Shown: piece after piece, positions 29,663-38,995 of the stretch
Numbering within the stretch: the first letter of the stretch is position 1
Layout: each line of letters opens with the position of its first letter
NCBI GenBank assembly: GCA_025699075.1
Contig: JAILWG010000006.1
Location: 35,739-99,738 of the forward strand
Direction of reading: 5' to 3'
Source: Candidatus Nitrosopumilus sp.
GTDB lineage: Archaea; Thermoproteota; Nitrososphaeria; Nitrososphaerales; Nitrosopumilaceae
DNA length: 64,000 nt
Program-made: the position numbers and the translations under genes
Notes under the pieces: model-generated
Databases searched by the model: none
Seen by the model: only the letters and a program-made list of their open reading frames with translations
Told to the model about the DNA's origin: nothing

Positions 29663-31831
29663 ATGAAAAAACAATATCTTTTAGGATTTTTACTTTTACT
29701 AACATCGACAATTGGTATGATGCCAAGTAGTGTTTTTGCTGCCGAATCTATCGATTCTGACGGTGATGGTGTCCCAAACAATCTTGATCAATGCCCTCAT
29801 CTTTTAGAAGACTATGATCCACAATATGGTAATAATATTGACGGTTGTCCTGCAGACTTTGTTCCTTGGTATGACGCTGACTATGATGGTATAGAGGACC
29901 ATGTCGATAACTGTCCTACGGTAAAAGAGACTTACAATAAATTCCAAGATGAAGACGGTTGTCCAGACTTGTCTCCTTATGTCGTAAAAGGTATTGCTGA
30001 TTCTGACGGTGACGGCTATCCTGATTTTATGGATTCTTGTCCAAACCAACCAGAAACCTTCAATGGTATTGATGACAAAGACGGTTGTCCAGATGATACT
30101 GTAACTTCAAAAGATTCAGACCGAGATGGTATCTCTGATACATCAGATGAATGTCCACTAGAGCCTGAAACTTACAACAGATATCTTGATTCTGACGGTT
30201 GTCCAGATAGTATTGATTCAATCAATCCACAATATACATTCCCAGACACTGACGGTGACGGCATCGAAGATAGATGGGATTCATGTATTGATGAACCAGA
30301 GAATTTCAATGATTATCTAGACCATGACGGTTGTCCAGATGTTCCTGGTGTCACTTCTTTAGAGGCTCCTGATGCCGATTATGATGGTATTCCTGATGAT
30401 GTAGATGAATGTCCACTAGATCGTGAAAATTACAATAAATTCCAAGACCATGACGGTTGCCCTGATATTGTAGAATATATGATTAGTGGAGATGTTGATG
30501 GTGATGGTATTTTAGATCAAAATGATTCTTGTCCGTTCAGTCCTGAAACTTACAATAAATTCCAAGATGAAGACGGTTGCCCAGATTATGTTGCAGATAA
30601 TAAATTTGCATTTGACACCGACGGTGACGGTATCATTGATAATTTAGATCGTTGTCCAAACCAACCAGAAATTTACAACGGCTTCCAAGATTCTGACGGT
30701 TGTCCTGATAGTGGTTCTATATCTGATGTGGATTTTGATGGAATAATTGATACTTTAGATGAATGCCCATTAATTCCTGAAACTTACAATAAATTCCAAG
30801 ATGAAGACGGTTGCCCAGATAGTATTACTGTAATAGACTCTATCTACACATTCCCAGACACTGACGGTGACGGCATCGAAGATAGATGGGATTCATGTAT
30901 TGATGAACCAGAGAATTTCAATGATTATCTAGACCATGACGGTTGCCCAGATGTCAAGGGCACTACTGCAGGCGATATGCTTGATGCCGATTATGATGGC
31001 ATTGCAGACCATTTAGATAAATGTCCGACATTAGCTGAAAGATACAATAAATTCCAAGACGAAGACGGTTGTCCTGATAGTATTGATTATAAAGCAGTTG
31101 TTGATTCTGACGGTGATGGAATTTTTGATGATTTAGATTTATGTCCATTTGCAAAAGAGACTTACAATGGATTCCAAGACACTGACGGTTGCCCAGATTA
31201 TGTTGCAGATAATAAACTAACATCTGACTCTGACAATGATGGCATTCCAGATGTTTTAGATTCTTGTCCAACTCAGCCAGAAACATACAATGGATTCCAA
31301 GACACTGACGGTTGCCCAGATAAACACTCTTCAAAAATTGACTCTGACATGGATGGTATTCTAGATGTCTTTGATGCATGTCCATTAGAACCTGAAACTT
31401 ACAACAAATACCTTGATAGTGACGGCTGCCCAGATTCCGCTAGTTCAATCAATCCACAATATACATTCCCAGACACTGACGGTGACGGCATCGAAGATAG
31501 ATGGGATTCATGTATTGATGAACCAGAGAATTTCAATGATTATCTAGACCATGACGGTTGCCCAGATGTTCCTGGCGCAGAATCAACCACTCCTCAATAT
31601 GCTGATTCTGACAGTGACGGCTATCCCGATGTAATAGATTCATGTCCAACAAGCCCAGAAACATGGAACAAATACCTTGATTATGACGGCTGTCCAGACA
31701 CTGCTCCAGAACAACAAAGATTTGTCCATGATGACGATCTAGATGGTATCATCAATGATGAAGACTTGTGTCCTCTTGACCCTGAGGACTATGATGGTGA
31801 CAGAGATTTGGATGGTTGCCCAGATCCATAG
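29663..31831 (+). CDS. Secreted thrombospondin type-3-like repeat protein (paralogue 2)
   Basis: Same repeat; signal peptide MKKQYLLGFLLLLTSTIGMMPSSVFA. Confidence 0.88.
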   Translation: MKKQYLLGFLLLLTSTIGMMPSSVFAAESIDSDGDGVPNNLDQCPHLLEDYDPQYGNNIDGCPADFVPWYDADYDGIEDHVDNCPTVKETYNKFQDEDGCPDLSPYVVKGIADSDGDGYPDFMDSCPNQPETFNGIDDKDGCPDDTVTSKDSDRDGISDTSDECPLEPETYNRYLDSDGCPDSIDSINPQYTFPDTDGDGIEDRWDSCIDEPENFNDYLDHDGCPDVPGVTSLEAPDADYDGIPDDVDECPLDRENYNKFQDHDGCPDIVEYMISGDVDGDGILDQNDSCPFSPETYNKFQDEDGCPDYVADNKFAFDTDGDGIIDNLDRCPNQPEIYNGFQDSDGCPDSGSISDVDFDGIIDTLDECPLIPETYNKFQDEDGCPDSITVIDSIYTFPDTDGDGIEDRWDSCIDEPENFNDYLDHDGCPDVKGTTAGDMLDADYDGIADHLDKCPTLAERYNKFQDEDGCPDSIDYKAVVDSDGDGIFDDLDLCPFAKETYNGFQDTDGCPDYVADNKLTSDSDNDGIPDVLDSCPTQPETYNGFQDTDGCPDKHSSKIDSDMDGILDVFDACPLEPETYNKYLDSDGCPDSASSINPQYTFPDTDGDGIEDRWDSCIDEPENFNDYLDHDGCPDVPGAESTTPQYADSDSDGYPDVIDSCPTSPETWNKYLDYDGCPDTAPEQQRFVHDDDLDGIINDEDLCPLDPEDYDGDRDLDGCPDP

Positions 31832-31906
31832 ATCTTATTTACTAATTTTTGAAGAATCAGTTCAACGTGAGACTTAATAAATACTTGATAATAGCGGAGT
31901 CATAGA

Positions 31907-34078
31907 ATGAAAAAACAATATCTTTTAGGATTTTTACTTTTACTAACATCGACAATTGGTATGATGCCAAGTAGTGTTTTTGCTGCCGAATCTATCGATT
32001 CTGACGGTGATGGTGTCCCAAACAATCTAGATTTTTGCCCTCATCTTTTAGAAGACTATGATCCACAATATGGTAATAATATTGACGGTTGTCCTGCAGA
32101 TTTTGTTCCTTGGTATGACGTGGATTATGATGGAATTCAAGATCATCTTGATAATTGTCCTACGGTAAAAGAGACTTACAATAAATTCCAAGATGAAGAC
32201 GGTTGCCCAGACTTGTCATCTTATGATACAAAAGGAATTGCTGATTCTGACGGTGACGGCTATCCTGATTTTATGGATTCTTGTCCAAACCAACCAGAAA
32301 CCTATAATGGTCTTGATGACAAAGACGGCTGTCCTGATGATGCGTTTAGTTTAAGAGATTCTGATAGAGATGGAATATCTGATACATCAGATGAATGTCC
32401 ACTAGAGCCTGAAACTTACAATTTCCATCAAGACGAAGATGGCTGCCCTGATTCAATTGATGCTGTAAATCCTGTATATAATTTTCCAGATACTGACGGT
32501 GATGGAATAGATGATAGATGGGATCAGTGTTTGAATGAACCTGAAAATTATAATGGTTATTTAGATTGGGATGGATGCTTAGATGTACTTGGTGCTTCTT
32601 CTAATGGTTTAATTGATTCTGATTATGATAGCATTCTTGATTCTGTTGATGCTTGCCCATTAGATCGTGAAAATTTTAACAAATTCCAAGACGAAGATGG
32701 TTGTCCTGATGAAGTTGAATATGCAGTATCTGGAGACTCTGACGGTGATGGAATTTTAAATCAATTTGATGTTTGTCCATATAATAAAGAAACTTACAAT
32801 TTTTACTTGGACAATGACGGTTGCCCAGATTCTATTGTAAATAACAAATTTACTTATGATTCTGACGGTGATGGAATTGTTGATAATTTAGATCACTGTC
32901 CAAACCAACCCGAAACCTATAATGGTGTTTTAGATTCAGATGGCTGCCCAGATAATCTTAATTCCACACTTGACTCTGATATGGATGGCATTCCAAATAT
33001 TTCAGATGAATGTCCACTAGAGCCTGAAACTTACAATTTCTTCAAAGATGGTGACGGCTGTCCAGATTCAACTGGTTCTGTAATGTCTTCTTATATTTTC
33101 CCCGACACTGACGGTGATGGAATAGATGATAGATGGGATGCATGTCTTAATGAAAAAGAAAATTATAATGATTATTTAGATTCAGATGGCTGTCCAGATG
33201 TTCCTGGAATCTCTAAATCTGCATTATCTGATATTGATTACGATTTAATTCCTGACATATTTGATGAATGTCCAACAATTCCAGAAAAATACAATCAATT
33301 CCAAGATGAAGACGGTTGCCCAGATACTATAGCTTATGATTCATTTGGTGATTCTGACTTTGATGGAATTCCAGATAATGTAGATCAATGTCCTAATGCA
33401 AGAGAAACTTTCAACAGACATCTAGACGAAGACGGTTGCCCAGATTCAATTGCAGATAATAAACTAACATCTGATTCTGACGGTGATGGAATTGTTGATA
33501 ATTTAGATTCTTGTCCAAACCAACCAGAAACCTTCAATGGTTTCCAAGATAAAGATGGCTGTCCAGATAAATTTGTCTTTACACTTGATTCTGATCAAGA
33601 TGGAATTGTAGATGTATCTGATGCATGCCCATTAGAACCTGAAACTTATAATTTCTATCAAGACGAAGACGGTTGCCCAGATTCAACTGGTTCTGTTGTA
33701 CCATCATATAGTTTTGCTGATACCGATGGAGATGGAATAGATGATAGAAAAGACGCATGTATTGACGAACAAGAAAACTTTAATGGATATCTAGACTGGG
33801 ACGGTTGCCCAGATGTATTGGCAGCAGAATCTACAACTCCTACGAGACCTGATTCTGACGGTGATGGATACTATGATGCAATTGATTTATGCCCTACAAA
33901 TCCAGAAACGTGGAACAAATACAATGATCATGACGGCTGTCCAGATACTGCTCCAGAACAACAAAGATTTGTCCATGATGACGATCTAGATGGTATCATC
34001 AATGATGAAGACTTGTGTCCTCTTGACCCTGAGGACTATGATGGTGACAGAGACTTAGACGGTTGCCCAGATAACTAG
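31907..34078 (+). CDS. Secreted thrombospondin type-3-like repeat protein (paralogue 3)
   Basis: Same repeat; signal peptide DNA identical to paralogue 2. Confidence 0.88.
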   Translation: MKKQYLLGFLLLLTSTIGMMPSSVFAAESIDSDGDGVPNNLDFCPHLLEDYDPQYGNNIDGCPADFVPWYDVDYDGIQDHLDNCPTVKETYNKFQDEDGCPDLSSYDTKGIADSDGDGYPDFMDSCPNQPETYNGLDDKDGCPDDAFSLRDSDRDGISDTSDECPLEPETYNFHQDEDGCPDSIDAVNPVYNFPDTDGDGIDDRWDQCLNEPENYNGYLDWDGCLDVLGASSNGLIDSDYDSILDSVDACPLDRENFNKFQDEDGCPDEVEYAVSGDSDGDGILNQFDVCPYNKETYNFYLDNDGCPDSIVNNKFTYDSDGDGIVDNLDHCPNQPETYNGVLDSDGCPDNLNSTLDSDMDGIPNISDECPLEPETYNFFKDGDGCPDSTGSVMSSYIFPDTDGDGIDDRWDACLNEKENYNDYLDSDGCPDVPGISKSALSDIDYDLIPDIFDECPTIPEKYNQFQDEDGCPDTIAYDSFGDSDFDGIPDNVDQCPNARETFNRHLDEDGCPDSIADNKLTSDSDGDGIVDNLDSCPNQPETFNGFQDKDGCPDKFVFTLDSDQDGIVDVSDACPLEPETYNFYQDEDGCPDSTGSVVPSYSFADTDGDGIDDRKDACIDEQENFNGYLDWDGCPDVLAAESTTPTRPDSDGDGYYDAIDLCPTNPETWNKYNDHDGCPDTAPEQQRFVHDDDLDGIINDEDLCPLDPEDYDGDRDLDGCPDN

Positions 34079-34133
34079 TTATTTTAACACAAACATTTGA
34101 ATGATAAATATATTCAACTTGTAAAGTTTCAAA

Positions 34134-35096
34134 ATGCTTCCACCTTTTTCTAGTAAGGCATTTTTGGCTCCTATGGCAGGAGTAAGTGATCCTGCACTTC
34201 GTTTACAGTGTAAAAAAATGGGTGCTGGATTGGTAGTTACTGAATTTACTAATATTCACAGCATCATTGCAAAAGAAAACCAACTGAAAGAAAAAATGAA
34301 AACCATTCAAGAATTCATTGAATATTCTGATGAAGAAAAGCCTTTGTCAATTCAGTTGTTTGGTTCTAACCTTTCTGCTTTAGAAAAAGCAGCAAAAATT
34401 GTAGAGCCTTATTTTGATATAATTGATTACAATATGGGCTGTCCTGCACCACACATTACACAACAAATGGCTGGAGGTGCATTATTACAAGAAGTTAATC
34501 TGACACAACAAATTTTCAGCACCCTTGTTAATGCTGTAAAAAAACCTGTAACTTTGAAGATTCGTTCAGGTGTAACTGATGCTAGTAAATTTCTCTTTAG
34601 AGATATTGCAGAAATTGCTGAGGATGAAGGAATTCAAATGATTACATTGCATCCTAGAACTGTTAGTCAAGGTTATTCCGGTCATGCTGATTGGGATTTG
34701 ATTAAAGAACTCAAAGAAATTTCCAGTATCCCAATTGTTGGGAACGGTGATATCACAACTCCTGAAGATGCCAAAAATATGATTGATCATACAAATTGTG
34801 ATTATGTGATGATTGGCAGAGGTGCTATGGGAAATCCGTTTCTTTTTGAACAGATTAATGATTTTCTGAAAACCAATTCCTACAAGGAGTATTCATTCAA
34901 GGATAGACTGGATTCTTTTTTTGATTACTTGCATCTTACAAATCAATACAAAATTAAATTTGCAAATATTAAAGGTCAGGCAATGAGATTTACTAAAGGT
35001 ATGAAAGGTGGTTCTAAATTGCGTTCAAGAATAACATTATCAAAAAATATTGAAGAACTAGAAAAAATCATGAATGATGCATACGTCTCATCCTAG
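34134..35096 (+). CDS. dus: tRNA-dihydrouridine synthase
   Basis: APMAGVSDPALR, NMGCPAPHITQQMAGGALL, HPRTVSQGYSGHADWD, GNGDI. Confidence 0.92.
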   Translation: MLPPFSSKAFLAPMAGVSDPALRLQCKKMGAGLVVTEFTNIHSIIAKENQLKEKMKTIQEFIEYSDEEKPLSIQLFGSNLSALEKAAKIVEPYFDIIDYNMGCPAPHITQQMAGGALLQEVNLTQQIFSTLVNAVKKPVTLKIRSGVTDASKFLFRDIAEIAEDEGIQMITLHPRTVSQGYSGHADWDLIKELKEISSIPIVGNGDITTPEDAKNMIDHTNCDYVMIGRGAMGNPFLFEQINDFLKTNSYKEYSFKDRLDSFFDYLHLTNQYKIKFANIKGQAMRFTKGMKGGSKLRSRITLSKNIEELEKIMNDAYVSS

Positions 35097-35236
35097 AAGT
35101 TTTTTAAATAATCAAAAATATCTTTACATTTGTTTACTGTATTGATGAATTTTATGTTTAATTTTTAAGTCAATTGGACTATTCTTATATATTTCAAAGA
35201 AGGATTTTATGTATGAAAATAGGAGTAGAACAATAA

Positions 35237-35476
35237 ATGGCAACAGCTTATGTTCTCATAAATTGTGAGCTAGGTTCTGAAGAAGCAGTTATCTCAGAAC
35301 TAAAATCTATTGAAGGTGTTGTTGAAGTCCATGGTACCTTTGGTGCATATGATATTCTAGCTAAGGTGGAATCAAGTCAAGTAGAGGCACTGCGTGAAAC
35401 TATTACTTGGAAAATTAGGAAAATTCCAAAAATTAGATCAACTCTGACCTTGATGGGAATTGAAGGTCAACAATAA
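35237..35476 (+). CDS. Lrp/AsnC C-terminal (RAM) domain protein
   Basis: 79 aa AYVLINCELGSEEAVISELKSIEGVVEVHGTFGAYDILAKVE. Confidence 0.88.
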   Translation: MATAYVLINCELGSEEAVISELKSIEGVVEVHGTFGAYDILAKVESSQVEALRETITWKIRKIPKIRSTLTLMGIEGQQ

Positions 35477-35561
35477 CTCTTCAAGTCCTTTGCTTTTATA
35501 CTAAAATTGTAATAGGATACTATCCCTTCAAAAAAACATGTCCCCCAAAGGGATGCCAACC

Positions 35562-35586
35562 CTGAGAGGAGTAGTTATCCTCTCAG
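35562..35586. other. Strong isolated hairpin (9-bp perfect stem, 7-nt loop)
   Basis: ctgagagga-gtagtta-tcctctcag in intergenic space between convergent genes. Confidence 0.6.
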
Positions 35587-35632
35587 CAGTTAAATTTTCA
35601 TTATTTACTGGAATTTTGATAAAAGAAAATGA

Positions 35633-35974
35633 TTAGAGGGCTTCATGACCACTCTTTTTAGTTGCGATATTCATGACGTTATCCACATTGGTAACTACAA
35701 TAATTCCATCTCCGCCTTTTCCTGTAAAAGCTGCATCGGCAATTGCTGTGGAAATTTTTTCTACGTCTGAGTCATCTACAATTGTATTTACAGTTGCAAC
35801 ATGGTTGTATTCTGCAGTGATAGTGCCAGTTCCTCTACCAGATCTCATCTCTTGTCTAGTCCCAGAACCTCTACCCTTTCCTTCTAAAATGGTGAATCCT
35901 CCAACAATACCTGTGATTGCCTCAGTGACTGCACCAATTTTGGTTGCCTGAATAGTTGCCTCAATTCGTTTCAT
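35633..35974 (-). CDS. P-II family nitrogen regulatory protein
   Basis: MKRIEATIQATKIGAVTEAIT...GRGTGTITAEYNHVA...GKGGDGIIVV. Confidence 0.93.
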   Translation of the reverse strand: MKRIEATIQATKIGAVTEAITGIVGGFTILEGKGRGSGTRQEMRSGRGTGTITAEYNHVATVNTIVDDSDVEKISTAIADAAFTGKGGDGIIVVTNVDNVMNIATKKSGHEAL

Positions 35975-36101
35975 TTGAATTCTTTTTTTCGTATTGTTTA
36001 AAAAAGATCATATGTTTTTATCCAAATTTTATGATACTATCCTCCCTAATTGGTTATGTCATAATCCTCTGACCTTTTTAGTCTTAAAAAAAAATAAAAT
36101 T

Positions 36102-36278
36102 ATGAAAAGTGATGAAAAAAGATCCCATAGACTGAACTACCTTTTAAAATATTATCTTACAAATCCAAAAGAAAGTGACTTGTTTCAACGGGCAAAACAA
36201 ATGGGAGTCACTGACTCAACAGCCAAAGATTACATTAGAACAGTCATAATTCAAGCCCAAAAAATATGCTCAAAATAG
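36102..36278 (+). CDS. Small hypothetical, possible HTH
   Basis: Internal ATG MKSDEKRSHRLNYLLKYYL...RAKQMGVTDSTAKDYIRTV. Confidence 0.6.
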   Translation: MKSDEKRSHRLNYLLKYYLTNPKESDLFQRAKQMGVTDSTAKDYIRTVIIQAQKICSK

Positions 36279-36324
36279 CTTTCTGACATATATTCATAAA
36301 TAATCAATTTGAGAGAAAATACAC

Positions 36325-37020
36325 ATGACAGATCCGTTGTTGGATGATGTGAAAGCTCTTTTGGATAAGGATTTTGGAGATGATAGAATCCTAAAACAAA
36401 TCTGTAGAGCTTGTGAACGTAATGAAGTGATTAGTAATTATGAAAGAAATTATGTTAGAAAATTAGCCGAAAAACATTTAGGAAAAAAACCGGAATTCAT
36501 CACAAATCCTGTTGATGAAAAACCAGTAACTCCTGATGTTGTACTTCCTGAAACTCAATCTGTTTCACAAACCCATTCTTTCCAAATGCATACACCTGAA
36601 ATATCCTACTCTAAAACAAAAAACAAAAAAATAATTTTTGGAATTGGTGGTTTAGCATTAGTAATAATCATTGCAGCAGCAATATCTTTTAGTGGTGTTA
36701 CTATTGGAACTCCCAAAATTGATACTTCTATAGATACAACACCGATTTCATTATCTATTCAAACTGATTTAAAATCATACAACAAGAAGGACTTAATTTC
36801 AATTAGTGGAGTATCTGATACTACTGGAACTGTAAATCTTTCAATAGAAAATCAAAACAATGATCTTGTATGGGCAGAGCAAATCTCATTGAAAAGCGAT
36901 GGAAGATTTTCCACCTTGGCTATTGCCGGTGGTCCAGGATGGGAAAAATCTGGCACTTATACAATTAAAGTAGACAACGGAAAGGAAATAAAATCCGATA
37001 CATTTTCATTTACTTCATAA
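36325..37020 (+). CDS. Hypothetical membrane protein with extracellular Ig-like domain
   Basis: Internal TM (IIFGIGGLALVIIIAAAISF) and DLKSYNKKDLISISGV. Confidence 0.7.
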   Translation: MTDPLLDDVKALLDKDFGDDRILKQICRACERNEVISNYERNYVRKLAEKHLGKKPEFITNPVDEKPVTPDVVLPETQSVSQTHSFQMHTPEISYSKTKNKKIIFGIGGLALVIIIAAAISFSGVTIGTPKIDTSIDTTPISLSIQTDLKSYNKKDLISISGVSDTTGTVNLSIENQNNDLVWAEQISLKSDGRFSTLAIAGGPGWEKSGTYTIKVDNGKEIKSDTFSFTS

Positions 37021-37021
37021 T

Positions 37022-37597
37022 CTATTCAAACTCTTTCCAGTGTGAGTCAACCAAATCTCTTAATTTTTCAACACTGATTTCATCCATATATTCACGATAA
37101 ACTATGAATTTGTTTTGTTTACCAGTGTCTTCACCGTAAATGTCAGTGGTGTTTTTTGGAATTGCACCTGTCTTCCATTGATTCATTTCAAAAATCCAAA
37201 TTGTCGAATCTGGATTAGAAAAATCAATATCGTCACATCCCACAACATAGAGATAGCACTTTGTTGCAAGATTTAATTTTTCATGTAGCTTTTCATATGC
37301 TATCATTTGCCCTTTTGCTATGTTGATTTTATCATTGTGAAATCCTTTGAATTCTAGAATAATGAAACTCCCTTTATGTTCAATTAACCAATCAATATCT
37401 GTGCCTCCAGACGCAATCATTCCATGTACTATTAGATCACCTAGGACCTCTCTTCCCCGCGTAAATTCAGACTCGTCAAAAATTTGATATTTTGCTTTTG
37501 CGCTTTTACGAATAATTTGCTCTGAAACTTGCTTAGTTTGAATTTGATTGTCTTTCTCATAAAATGTATCGATTAAATCACTTGTTTCATTAGGCAA
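37022..37597 (-). CDS. Putative PD-(D/E)XK-like nuclease-fold protein
   Basis: GTDIDWLIEHKGSFIILEFKG resembles D...ExK core. Confidence 0.5.
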   Translation of the reverse strand: MPNETSDLIDTFYEKDNQIQTKQVSEQIIRKSAKAKYQIFDESEFTRGREVLGDLIVHGMIASGGTDIDWLIEHKGSFIILEFKGFHNDKINIAKGQMIAYEKLHEKLNLATKCYLYVVGCDDIDFSNPDSTIWIFEMNQWKTGAIPKNTTDIYGEDTGKQNKFIVYREYMDEISVEKLRDLVDSHWKEFE

Positions 37598-37668
37598 TAT
37601 TTTTTAAATTTATTCCTGAATGATAAGAGATTTAGTAAAATTTAGTAAAGTTTTATGATTCTTCTAAT

Positions 37669-37890
37669 CTATCTACAAAAAAATTCATTTCCTATACCCT
37701 TATACAATACAAAATATTCATCTTGATTCTTTCTATCTTTTTTTGCATTCAAAGCATCTTGATACATTTCAAAATGCTCAACTAAATACAATTGGTTCCC
37801 AGGTTCTGCAAAATAGTCAATTCCAACTAAATCAAAGCCTTTTTCAGGAGTTAATCTTATCTTTTCATCTTCAAAAATGTCTTTGGCCAA
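37669..37890 (-). CDS. Hypothetical protein
   Basis: 73 aa ORF. Confidence 0.5.
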   Translation of the reverse strand: MAKDIFEDEKIRLTPEKGFDLVGIDYFAEPGNQLYLVEHFEMYQDALNAKKDRKNQDEYFVLYKGIGNEFFCR

Positions 37891-37909
37891 TTTTCAGAAT
37901 AATCTATAA

Positions 37910-38473
37910 TTATTGATCATAAATCATTAGATTTTTCTCTTCTAATAACGCATGCAAATTGTGAACAGAACGATAAACATCTGACTCTTTTTTAGCCCCT
38001 GTACATACAAGTTTACCAGATGCAAATAACAAGATGACTGTTTTAGGATCTAACATTCTATGAATAAGACCTGGAAATTGCTCCGGCTCATACATGCTTC
38101 TCGGTAATGTTCTTGCTGCTTTTTCTAAATGGATTTTTCCACCAAGATTAATTGCTGCTACTATATTCTGAACTGTAATTACTGCATCTTTCTTAATTTT
38201 GATTTTACCTTTTCTTAATTTTTGAACAACTGTATTGACAGCCTTTATTGACATCTCTTCTGATTTAGCACCTGTACATACCATCTTACCTGTTCTAAAA
38301 ATCAATGTTGCAGTTCTTGGATTTGTTAATCTGAAAACAAGTCCTGGAAATTGTTCTGGATGATATTCAGTATCTGGAAATTTTTCAGTAATTTCAATAA
38401 GATCAATTTTTTGGTCAACTGATGCAGATGCTACAACATTTTCAACACTAACAATTGGCTTAGTTTGAGGCAT
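37910..38473 (-). CDS. tbp: TATA-box-binding protein
   Basis: Two-fold repeat: YHPEQFPGLVFRLTNPRTATLIFRTGKMVCTGAKSEE / YEPEQFPGLIHRMLDPKTVILLFASGKLVCTGAKKE. Confidence 0.95.
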   Translation of the reverse strand: MPQTKPIVSVENVVASASVDQKIDLIEITEKFPDTEYHPEQFPGLVFRLTNPRTATLIFRTGKMVCTGAKSEEMSIKAVNTVVQKLRKGKIKIKKDAVITVQNIVAAINLGGKIHLEKAARTLPRSMYEPEQFPGLIHRMLDPKTVILLFASGKLVCTGAKKESDVYRSVHNLHALLEEKNLMIYDQ

Positions 38474-38482
38474 AACGAGGGA

Positions 38483-38507
38483 CTTTATATATCCCCTTTA
38501 TATATAC
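38483..38507 (-). promoter_or_regulatory. Two tandem TATA boxes upstream of tbp
   Basis: Minus strand reads TATATATAAAGGGGATATATAAAG then ATG. Confidence 0.6.
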
Positions 38508-38535
38508 TAGTCCGATTTTATTACCATTTGATTTT

Positions 38536-38991
38536 CTAATGATGTCCGATCCACTGATAGCGATATTCTTCATCAATGATGTCTGAAACAATTTCTTTGT
38601 TTTTGATTTTAATTTTTGGTATATCAACATCAAAGAATCCAAGTTGTCCCTTCCATGGAATTGGAATTCTAAACGGTTTTGGATTTTTCAACATGAATCC
38701 AAAAGTCTTATTTTGAAATTTCTTTGATGCAAAATGAAATTTTTGATCTGATTTTATTTCTTTAATTGAATTATATTTTTTTACATCATAAATCTGCACT
38801 TTACCAATAATTGCCCCTGTGACAAACTTTCTACCCATTTTCAATCTTTCTGAATCTTCAAATCTGATTTTTAGTGGAGCATGAATTAAAAATTCTCCAC
38901 GAAAATTTGTATTCCAATTTCTTAACTCAATGCTCTTTTTCCCTGAAATTATTAGATCAGCAAATGGTTGAGATACTGAAAGACATTTCAA
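38536..38991 (-). CDS. ASCH-domain protein
   Basis: MKCLSVSQPFADLIISGKKSIELRNW, FGFMLKNPK. Confidence 0.8.
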   Translation of the reverse strand: MKCLSVSQPFADLIISGKKSIELRNWNTNFRGEFLIHAPLKIRFEDSERLKMGRKFVTGAIIGKVQIYDVKKYNSIKEIKSDQKFHFASKKFQNKTFGFMLKNPKPFRIPIPWKGQLGFFDVDIPKIKIKNKEIVSDIIDEEYRYQWIGHH

Positions 38992-38995
38992 TATT

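Noticed and set aside
28195-31385. Antisense and shifted ORFs within the repeat proteins (28195..28389, 29115..29405, 30963..31385)
   Set aside because: Low-complexity His/Gln/Asn-rich translations produced by the repeats in the opposite strand.
27300-34070. Highly periodic DNA repeats that could look like a CRISPR or satellite array
   Set aside because: Repeats are in frame, variable at synonymous positions and encode continuous DxDxDG Ca-binding modules with signal peptides; they are coding repeats, not CRISPR.
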